Assembly: GCA_002348905.1 (NCBI GenBank)
Contig: DEBW01000066.1
Coordinates: forward strand, 1-11,052
From: Ruminococcus flavefaciens
GTDB lineage: Bacteria > Bacillota > Clostridia > Oscillospirales > Ruminococcaceae
DNA: 11,052 bases
Direction: 5' to 3'
Each line of letters starts with the position of its first letter. The stretch's first letter is position 1. Shown here one piece after another: positions 5,498 to 11,052 of this stretch. The notes under the pieces are model-generated. The model saw only the letters and a program-made list of their open reading frames with translations, ran no database searches and was not told the origin of the DNA. Both the position numbers and the translations under genes were made by a program.

Positions 5498-7876
5498 TTA
5501 TTCGTCCTTGGACTTTGACTTTCTCTTCTTTGCCGGCTTTATAAGAGCTGTATCAAGCACTTTTTCAAGATTGTCCACCGGTATGAAAGTAACGGCAGCC
5601 TTTACTGCATCGTCAACTTCTTCAAGGTCAGGCTCGTTTGCAACAGGTATGAGCACTGTATTTATATCAGCCTTGAAAGCTGCCATGCTCTTTTCACGCA
5701 GACCGCCTATCGGCAGCACCTTGCCGTGAAGGGTTATCTCGCCGGTCATAGCTATATCAGCTCTTACAGGCATACCCGAAAGTGCGGATACAAGTGCTGT
5801 AGTCATTGTAACTCCGGCAGACGGACCGTCCTTCGGAACAGCTCCTTCAGGAGCGTGGATGTGTATATCGTTATTCTTGTAGAATTCAGGATCTATACCG
5901 TACTTGTCAGCGACGCTTCTTACATAGCTGACAGCTATCTTTGCGCTTTCCTTCATGACATCTCCAAGAGAGCCTGTTACCTCTATCTTGCCTGTGCCTT
6001 TGAGCACCAGTACTTCAAGAGGCATGAGAACTCCGCCGACAGAAGTCCATGCAAGTCCGTTTACAAGTCCGACCTGATCCTGCTTTGATGAAAGGTCAGG
6101 CAGGTACTTTCTCACGCCGAGCCATTCCTGCATATCCTTAGCCTTTATGGTAACACGCTTTACTTCGCCGGAAGCTATCTTTTTCGCAGCCTTTCTGCAA
6201 AGTGAAGCGATATATCTTTCAAGGGTACGCACACCGGCTTCCTTGGTGTAATACTGTATTACCTCATGGATAGCTGCATCCTCTATCTTGAGCTGAGTAC
6301 CTTTGAGTCCGTGCTCTTTGAGCTGCTTCGGTACAAGATGCTCTCTTGCGATATGGAATTTTTCCTCTGCTGTATAGCTTGGAAGTTCGATAAGTTCCAT
6401 ACGGTCGAGAAGAGGTCCCGGTATAGTTGAAACGTTGTTTGCAGTTGTAATGAATACGCACTTGCTGAGGTCGAAAGGTACTTCGATGAAGTGGTCACGG
6501 AACGCATTGTTCTGCTCGCTGTCGAGAACTTCAAGCATAGCAGATGAAGGATCGCCCTTGATATCATTGCAGAGCTTGTCTATCTCATCAAAAAGTATCA
6601 GCGGATTAGCTGAGCCTGCCTGCTGGAGAGCTGTTATGATACGTCCCGGCATAGCGCCTACGTAAGTCTTTCTGTGACCTCTTATATCAGCCTCGTCTCT
6701 TACGCCGCCGAGAGATACTCTCGCATACTTTCGTCCCATAGCCTTTGCTATAGACTTTGCGATAGAGGTCTTGCCTATACCTGGAGGGCCTGCGAGACAG
6801 ATTATCTGACCTTTGATATCAGGATTGAGCATATGCACAGCAAGGAATTCAAGTATACGCTCCTTGACCTTTTTCAGACCGTAATGCTCCTTTTCAAGGA
6901 CTTCCTCAGCCTTAGCCATAGATACCTTTGATTTTGTGTATTTTCCCCACGGCAGGTCAAGAACAGTGTCAAGATAATTCTTTATAACAAATGCCTCCTG
7001 AGATGCAGGCGGGAGCTTGCCGAGCTTTTCAGCTTCTTTCAGGAGCTTATCCTGATTCTTTTCATCAAGCTTCAGTCCGATGATACTGTTCATGTACTTG
7101 AATACTTCATCGCTGTCGTCCTCGCCGAGCTGTTCCTGGATTATACGCATCTGCTCTCTGAGGTAGAATTCCTTCTGTCCCTTGTCGATGCTGTTTTTGG
7201 TCTGCTCGTTTATGAGGTTTTCAAGTTCAAGTATCTCCACCTCAGATGAAAGACAGGCAAAGAGCACTGAGAGCTTGTTGAGTATATTCGATTCTTCAAG
7301 AAGCGTCTGCTTGTCACGGTAGTTGAGATTGCAGTTGAAAGTAACTGTTTCAAAGAGCTTTATCGGATCATCCTGTGTCATCACAGAGGAGAGTAGCTCC
7401 TTTGGCATTTTCGGGAAGAATGAGGAATAACGCTCGAAAATATCCTTTATAGAGCGCATGAGAGCCTCTGCTTCGACCTCGTCCACCTTTGCTCTTGAAT
7501 ATGTCGGAGTGCGCTTTATTTCAGCTTTTAATGTTTCGCCGTCGTCGATAAGGCGAATGAGGTTTGCCTTATATACACCCTCAACAAGGACTTTCATTAT
7601 ATTGTCGGGCAGTTTGAGCACCTGCTTTATCTCGGCAACTACACCGACTTTGTAAAGGTCAGAAGCCTTCGGATTCTCTACATAAGTTTCATGCTGAGTA
7701 ACGAGGAAGAGCTTTCCACCCTCTTTCAGAGATTTTTCTATAGAAGCAACAGTTTTATCACGGGCAACGTCAAAATGCATCACCATTTTAGGGAATGCAA
7801 CGAGTCCACGCATAGCAACAGTATATAAGATGTTGCCTGTTTCAGTATTTTTATCACTTTTTCTGGTCTGTTCCAT
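5498..7876 (-). CDS. lon: ATP-dependent protease Lon (LonA type)
   Basis: Soluble hexameric AAA+ serine protease that degrades misfolded and selected regulatory proteins. The 792-aa product has the complete LonA layout: an N-terminal LAN substrate domain (about 15-210, starting at ILYTVAMRGLVAFP), a helical linker (about 220-310), an AAA+ module with Walker A GPPGIGKT (363-370), Walker B LILFDEID (426-433) and the LLDRMELIEL arginine region (489-498), and a C-terminal protease domain with catalytic S686 in PKDGPSAG and K729 in GGLREKS. The C-terminus ends in a Lys-rich tail (KPAKKRKSKSKDE), typical variable sequence. The ATG at 7876 follows AAGGA and GGTGA ribosome-site-like sequences. It heads the block that continues into engB and lysA, and is preceded by two promoters and a leader hairpin. 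No intact CtsR or CIRCE operator is seen. Confidence 0.97.
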   Translation of the reverse strand: MEQTRKSDKNTETGNILYTVAMRGLVAFPKMVMHFDVARDKTVASIEKSLKEGGKLFLVTQHETYVENPKASDLYKVGVVAEIKQVLKLPDNIMKVLVEGVYKANLIRLIDDGETLKAEIKRTPTYSRAKVDEVEAEALMRSIKDIFERYSSFFPKMPKELLSSVMTQDDPIKLFETVTFNCNLNYRDKQTLLEESNILNKLSVLFACLSSEVEILELENLINEQTKNSIDKGQKEFYLREQMRIIQEQLGEDDSDEVFKYMNSIIGLKLDEKNQDKLLKEAEKLGKLPPASQEAFVIKNYLDTVLDLPWGKYTKSKVSMAKAEEVLEKEHYGLKKVKERILEFLAVHMLNPDIKGQIICLAGPPGIGKTSIAKSIAKAMGRKYARVSLGGVRDEADIRGHRKTYVGAMPGRIITALQQAGSANPLILFDEIDKLCNDIKGDPSSAMLEVLDSEQNNAFRDHFIEVPFDLSKCVFITTANNVSTIPGPLLDRMELIELPSYTAEEKFHIAREHLVPKQLKEHGLKGTQLKIEDAAIHEVIQYYTKEAGVRTLERYIASLCRKAAKKIASGEVKRVTIKAKDMQEWLGVRKYLPDLSSKQDQVGLVNGLAWTSVGGVLMPLEVLVLKGTGKIEVTGSLGDVMKESAKIAVSYVRSVADKYGIDPEFYKNNDIHIHAPEGAVPKDGPSAGVTMTTALVSALSGMPVRADIAMTGEITLHGKVLPIGGLREKSMAAFKADINTVLIPVANEPDLEEVDDAVKAAVTFIPVDNLEKVLDTALIKPAKKRKSKSKDE

Positions 7877-7900
7877 TGAATCACCGTATCCTTAGTCAAA

Positions 7901-7925
7901 GCCGGATATATACGTATTCACCGGC
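7901..7925 (-). other. Leader hairpin in the lon 5' untranslated region
   Basis: GCCGG (7901-7905) and CCGGC (7921-7925) form a 5-bp all-GC stem around a 15-nt AT-rich loop containing ATACGTAT. In the lon mRNA it lies just upstream of the ribosome binding region. It may stabilise the leader or influence translation. The stem is short, so significance is uncertain. Confidence 0.35.
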
Positions 7926-7956
7926 GTATTTTCGTTACATGGAGTTTATTTTTTAT

Positions 7957-7985
7957 ATTATAACACATTATTATAAATAATGCAA
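7957..7985 (-). promoter_or_regulatory. lon promoter P2 (proximal)
   Basis: A perfect -10 TATAAT (7962-7957) lies 17 nt downstream of TTGCAT (7985-7980), which keeps the TTG of the -35 consensus. Transcription would start near 7950, giving a leader of about 73 nt. The region is AT-rich, as expected for a promoter. Confidence 0.65.
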
Positions 7986-7987
7986 GC

Positions 7988-8016
7988 ATTTTAACATCAT
8001 ATGCAAGTGCTGACAA
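7988..8016 (-). promoter_or_regulatory. lon promoter P1 (distal)
   Basis: TTGTCA (8016-8011), a 17-nt spacer and TAAAAT (7993-7988) form a second sigma-A-like promoter directly upstream of P2 and just after the terminator of the preceding operon. Each hexamer has one mismatch to consensus, and the optimal spacing supports it. Confidence 0.65.
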
Positions 8017-8032
8017 CTACTGTATAAACAGC

Positions 8033-8059
8033 AAAAAACCGGTCATAACGACCGGCTTT
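8033..8059 (-). terminator. Intrinsic terminator of the phosphatase-LysR-dehydrogenase operon
   Basis: Minus-strand RNA forms CCGGUC-GUUAU-GACCGG, extended by a G-U pair and A-U pairs from the AAAG before it, followed by six U residues (plus-strand A at 8033-8038). The GC-rich stem plus U-tract is a classic rho-independent terminator. It separates this operon from the lon promoters that begin about 17 bp further on. Confidence 0.9.
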
Positions 8060-8196
8060 CTGCTTTTGGTACTGAAAAAATGTCCTTACTGTGACCTGAT
8101 GCTTCATATCCATAGCATCAAGTCTTTGTATATTATACGAGGAGAAGTTACTGTCTGCTCCTTCGTAAAGACCGTTGATTATTATCGGCTTACCGC
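8060..8196 (-). other. Structured 3' untranslated region or possible small RNA after the dehydrogenase
   Basis: No convincing gene lies in this 137-nt stretch, but two further hairpins precede the terminator: ACGA-GGAG paired with CTCC-(bulge)-TCGT (8137-8144 with 8158-8166), and a 9-bp stem CTTGATGCT with AGCATCAGG (8122-8114 with 8103-8095). An exact TATAAT at 8137-8132 has no good -35. The arrangement could be a 3'-UTR-derived small RNA ending at the terminator, or just an mRNA 3' end. Confidence 0.35.
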
Positions 8197-9141
8197 TCAG
8201 AATTCGATGCTGTTTATTACGTTTCTTACGCAGTCTGCACTGTAGTGGAGCTGCTTTATCTCGGTATCTGTGAGAGGAAGCATTACCTTGCCCTGTACGC
8301 CCTTGTTACCTACGATATTGAGTATGCTGAGACAGATATCATCAAGCCCATACTCGCCGTGGAGCATTGTGGATACTGTCATAGTAGTGTCGATACCTGT
8401 AAGGAGACATTTGCAGATATAGCATACAGATGTTGCTACTGCATAGAATGTTGCACCCTTGCGCTCGATAACGCTTGCGCCGGACTTACGTACATATTCC
8501 TCAACTGCTGCAAAGTCGAACTGAGGTACAGCTGATTCCTTGCCGTTTACAGTCTCGTGGAACTTGTCTATCGGAATGTTTGAGATGTTTGCAGCAGACC
8601 ACGGGATGAATGAAGAATCGCCGTGCTCACCGAGTACGTAAGCGTGAACGTTGCGCTGATTTATCTTGTAGTACTCAGAAAGTCTTGTACGGAGTCTTGA
8701 AGTATCAAGGATAGTACCTGAACCAATGATGTTATGGTCAGGGATATCTGAACATTTGCAGAATGTATATGTCATAACATCAACAGGATTGCTTACTATA
8801 AGGTAGTTTGTCTCACCGGCATATCTTGTTATCTCTGGGATGATGCTTTTAAGTACGCTGACATTTGTCTGAGCGAGTTCAAGTCTTGACTGACCTGGCT
8901 TACGTGCGATACCTGATGTGATTATAACGATGTCAGAGCCTGCTGCATCCTCGTATGAGCCTGCATATACAGTGAAAGGATTGCAGAACGGTGAACCCTG
9001 TCTTATGTCGAGAGCCTCGCCCTTTGCCTTCTCGTTGTTTATGTCTATCATCACTATCTCTGACGCAATGCCGAGAAGTGAAAGTGCATAAGCTACTGTT
9101 GAGCCTACGCTGCCTGTACCGATGATAGTAATTTTGTTCAT
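8197..9141 (-). CDS. L-lactate dehydrogenase family protein, substrate lactate or malate
   Basis: NAD-dependent 2-hydroxyacid dehydrogenase of the LDH/MDH superfamily, cytoplasmic, 314 aa, full length. Residues seen: Rossmann GTGSVGS (8-14), NAD-selecting D33, catalytic-loop R86, D146 and R149 in LDTSR, proton-relay H173 in GEHGDS. IGSGTILDTSR and KGAT (T231, equivalent to LDH T246) are LDH-type. However, the specificity loop reads ARKPGQSR, placing Arg (R80) where classical LDHs have Gln102; Arg there is typical of malate dehydrogenases. So the enzyme may reduce pyruvate to lactate, oxaloacetate to malate, or both, in fermentative NADH disposal. Its ATG overlaps the LysR stop (ATGA), implying translational coupling, and it ends the operon before a strong terminator. 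An automatic label would be ldh; I leave the symbol empty because of the Arg. Confidence 0.88.
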   Translation of the reverse strand: MNKITIIGTGSVGSTVAYALSLLGIASEIVMIDINNEKAKGEALDIRQGSPFCNPFTVYAGSYEDAAGSDIVIITSGIARKPGQSRLELAQTNVSVLKSIIPEITRYAGETNYLIVSNPVDVMTYTFCKCSDIPDHNIIGSGTILDTSRLRTRLSEYYKINQRNVHAYVLGEHGDSSFIPWSAANISNIPIDKFHETVNGKESAVPQFDFAAVEEYVRKSGASVIERKGATFYAVATSVCYICKCLLTGIDTTMTVSTMLHGEYGLDDICLSILNIVGNKGVQGKVMLPLTDTEIKQLHYSADCVRNVINSIEF

Positions 9142-10076
9142 AAAAGCACCTCTTGTTTATATTTTCTTTTAGAAATCATTAACTCATCAAGAAAAGCGTT
9201 GTCGGTTTTCGTGAGAGAATAATTTTCGCTGCGGATGAATATGTCTACATCTTCTCTGCAAAGTCCTCTTACTTCTTTCTGTATAAGACCGTACTTTGCA
9301 AGAGTTCTGTCTGAAAGCGGAGGAGTTATCATATAAGCTCTGCTGTTGCGTGAAACAAGCTCTGCCTGAGCTGCGCCGCTGCTTACATATATTACTCTGC
9401 TTGAAGTCTCGTCAGCTTCATTGTGGAGCTGAGCGCTGTTCTTATCAGGAACGAACTGGTCATTCTGTCTTACCTCAAAGTAGCATCTCATGTCGTCAGC
9501 AGTAATGTCACGGCGCTCGGCAAGCTGTGAATTCTCACCGAATATAGCCACACATCCGCTTTCGCACAATGTCTCTGAAACAAGTGACCTGTCCTCGAAA
9601 TACTTGCGGAAGTTCTTGTCATATTTCTTGTTGTAGCGTACTATGCCAAGATGACATTCGTTGTAGATGACCTTGTTTATTATGCTCTCTGAATCTGCCT
9701 CAATATAGCTGAATTCAGTCAGTCTGTCGCCTGAATATCTTCCCAGGAAATTAGTGAAGGCTTCGGAAATATAGTCTGCCCACGGTACAGCAGCGGACAT
9801 ACGCAGAGCCTTTTTGGAGATATTCTTGCAGTATTCCTCGATAAAGCCTGTCTGACGGTATATCTCCTCTGCATGGCGGAATATCACTTCGCCGTCAGCA
9901 GTAGGTATCATTCCCTTCGGAGTTCTTCTGAAAAGTGCAACGCCAAGTTCCTCTTCAAGACCTATTATCATCTTACTGAGGTTAGGCTGTCCTATATAAA
10001 GTTTTTCAGCTGCTTTGTTTACCGAGCCCTGCTTGCTTACTTCAAGAGCATACAGCAGGTTTTTGTGATTTATCAT
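9138..10076 (-). CDS. LysR-family transcriptional regulator
   Basis: The 312-aa product has the standard LysR plan: an N-terminal winged helix-turn-helix (about 5-62, with GSVNKAAEKLYIGQPNLSKMI as the HTH core and ELGVALFRRTPKGMIPTADG as the wing) and a C-terminal effector domain (about 90-300) diverging from well-known members. It contains six cysteines, among them C171 and C175 (LCESGC); a redox role is possible but unproven. The start is secure: AGGAGG at 10091-10086 lies 9 nt before the ATG at 10076. Unlike the common divergent layout, it is co-directional with and overlaps the dehydrogenase by 4 bp, and lies 30 nt after the phosphatase, with no promoter seen between. It likely controls this operon or fermentation genes elsewhere; its effector is unknown. 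Confidence 0.9.
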   Translation of the reverse strand: MINHKNLLYALEVSKQGSVNKAAEKLYIGQPNLSKMIIGLEEELGVALFRRTPKGMIPTADGEVIFRHAEEIYRQTGFIEEYCKNISKKALRMSAAVPWADYISEAFTNFLGRYSGDRLTEFSYIEADSESIINKVIYNECHLGIVRYNKKYDKNFRKYFEDRSLVSETLCESGCVAIFGENSQLAERRDITADDMRCYFEVRQNDQFVPDKNSAQLHNEADETSSRVIYVSSGAAQAELVSRNSRAYMITPPLSDRTLAKYGLIQKEVRGLCREDVDIFIRSENYSLTKTDNAFLDELMISKRKYKQEVLL

Positions 10077-10085
10077 ATATCAATA

Positions 10086-10091
10086 CCTCCT
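10086..10091 (-). promoter_or_regulatory. Ribosome binding site of the LysR gene
   Basis: AGGAGG on the minus strand, 9 nt before the ATG at 10076, within the 30-nt gap after the phosphatase. It fixes the regulator's start. Confidence 0.8.
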
Positions 10092-10106
10092 GAGAACATT
10101 TTCTGT

Positions 10107-11052
10107 TTAGAAATAGCTTACCTTTATGCGCTTGCCCATTGCTTTGAGACTTTCTGTAAGACGCTGTACCAACTGCATCTTCATGCTGAAACTCAGTGGA
10201 AGTTCAGCGTTCTGATGTGCAGGATTGACTGCCCTTCCGACAAAGAAGTTTATGTCCGTAGCTTCTTCAAAAAGCATACGGCTTATCTGTGCCGCACCGT
10301 TGTTATAGTGCTCCCATTCCTCATAGAGCTTGTTTTCGCCGATATGGTCTTCAGCGTACTCTATGACCTTGCTCACGGTGATAACACCCTCTGTTACAAG
10401 GTCAACGCCCTCTATCTCTGCCGTTGGAGGTATATCTTTATCCGGCGACGAAAGATTTGCCTTTATCGGCTTTCCAAGCCACTTTGCAGCTATCGAGGAT
10501 GTTGTACCGCCGCATATTATATGTTTGCCTTTTTTTGAAAAAAACAGGCTCATCATACGGTCACAGTCGTCACGGTTTGACGGCGGGCCAAAAAGTATAT
10601 TCATAGGTATCCTGCTCCTTATTTTTACAACGCAGGCTGTAGCATCATCACCAAGTCTGCCTCCGTAAAGCCTGCTGCACTCCTCAACAAGCATAGCTGA
10701 CATAGTTCTTGCGGTGTAGCCTATTGATACCAGCCCTTCCATATAAGACGATATATCCTTATGCTCCCAGCCGAAATTGTAGGCTGTGCCTATACCTGCA
10801 TGAGGACATCCGTCGCTCATGAAAACGAATACATCGTTTTCCTTTAATGCTATCACTGAGCGGAATATCTTTTTGCCGCCTATATTCAGCTCAGTTTCCG
10901 GATAATCAGCAGCATCGCCGTTACGTATCAGTATAACATGGGGGTTGTCATACTGTATAAGTTCAGCTTCGCCGTTGGTTTTAAGGTGGACTATGGTAAA
11001 CGTTGAATAAGCCACTCCCCTGACTTTATCCACCGGCAGAGTAGCTGCGATA
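10107..11052 (-). CDS. SpoIIE/PP2C-type protein phosphatase with extra C-terminal domain (5' partial)
   Basis: The frame stays open to the window edge (IAATLPVDKVRG...), so the N-terminus is missing; a GTG at 11033 is internal and not chosen. About 314 residues are visible. The first part is the C-terminal half of a SpoIIE-type PP2C phosphatase: YDNPHVILIRNG, VFMSDGCPHAG with the metal-binding Asp-Gly, and GRLGDDATACVVKI with the second acidic metal site. Such enzymes dephosphorylate Ser/Thr on anti-sigma antagonist-type partners. From about 10604 down there is a further 165-residue domain, starting MNILFGPPSNRDD, with GGTTSSIAAKWLG and a PPTAEIEGVDLVTEGV segment. I do not know its function; I recall similar tails on clostridial SpoIIE-like proteins near [FeFe]-hydrogenase genes, but could not check. 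It is not sporulation SpoIIE itself as far as can be seen. It heads the visible LysR-dehydrogenase operon. Confidence 0.85.
   Translation of the reverse strand, partial: IAATLPVDKVRGVAYSTFTIVHLKTNGEAELIQYDNPHVILIRNGDAADYPETELNIGGKKIFRSVIALKENDVFVFMSDGCPHAGIGTAYNFGWEHKDISSYMEGLVSIGYTARTMSAMLVEECSRLYGGRLGDDATACVVKIRSRIPMNILFGPPSNRDDCDRMMSLFFSKKGKHIICGGTTSSIAAKWLGKPIKANLSSPDKDIPPTAEIEGVDLVTEGVITVSKVIEYAEDHIGENKLYEEWEHYNNGAAQISRMLFEEATDINFFVGRAVNPAHQNAELPLSFSMKMQLVQRLTESLKAMGKRIKVSYF

Noticed and set aside
7885..8016. CtsR or CIRCE heat-shock operator upstream of lon
   Set aside because: Only isolated half-site resemblances (TTTGACT, and TCAGCACTT resembling TTAGCACTC) were found; no paired repeat with correct spacing is present.
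7997..8113. Possible 38-codon minus-strand frame after the dehydrogenase
   Set aside because: It has no Shine-Dalgarno, starts in a hairpin loop and would have to read through the intrinsic terminator and into the lon promoter.
9873..10538. Long plus-strand open frame of 221 codons
   Set aside because: It lies opposite the LysR and phosphatase genes, has no ribosome site or recognisable motif, and is Cys/Tyr-rich low-quality sequence typical of an antisense shadow.

Overview
The window reads as a piece of a moderate-GC Clostridia chromosome, most likely a Ruminococcus-type organism (Oscillospiraceae). This is inferred from protein flavour, strong AGGAGG ribosome binding sites, sigma-A promoters and the lon-engB pair typical of Firmicutes. 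No mobile element, CRISPR, rRNA or tRNA is visible. Every credible gene lies on the minus strand, so transcription runs from high to low coordinates; the long plus-strand frames are antisense shadows.

In transcription order there are three blocks. (1) About 11052-8033: a SpoIIE/PP2C-type phosphatase cut by the window edge, a LysR-family regulator 30 nt downstream, and an NAD-dependent L-lactate/malate dehydrogenase whose start overlaps the regulator's stop by 4 bp (ATGA). The block ends in a structured 3' region with a strong intrinsic terminator at 8033-8059. It looks like one redox/fermentation control operon. (2) About 8016-2231: two tandem sigma-A-like promoters drive lon, then engB (GTPase of 50S assembly), lysA (last step of lysine synthesis), a small two-helix membrane protein overlapping the lysA stop, and, after a stable hairpin, a membrane-anchored leucine-rich-repeat protein. 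An exact TATAAT before lysA may be an internal promoter. (3) About 2216-1: a near-consensus promoter (TTGACA-N17-TAAAAT), with two dyads just upstream, drives an aconitase and then the start of NADP-isocitrate dehydrogenase (only 19 codons visible). This is the oxidative branch from citrate to 2-oxoglutarate, used in anaerobes mainly for glutamate synthesis.

Most of the window is housekeeping. The parts most worth a second look are the phosphatase-LysR-dehydrogenase operon, in which the dehydrogenase has a malate-type arginine at the substrate-specificity position inside an otherwise lactate-type frame; the uncharacterised C-terminal domain of the phosphatase; the dyads upstream of the aconitase promoter; the structured RNA after the dehydrogenase; and the small membrane and LRR genes at the tail of the lon-engB-lysA block. 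No clearly new defence, mobile or biosynthetic system was found.
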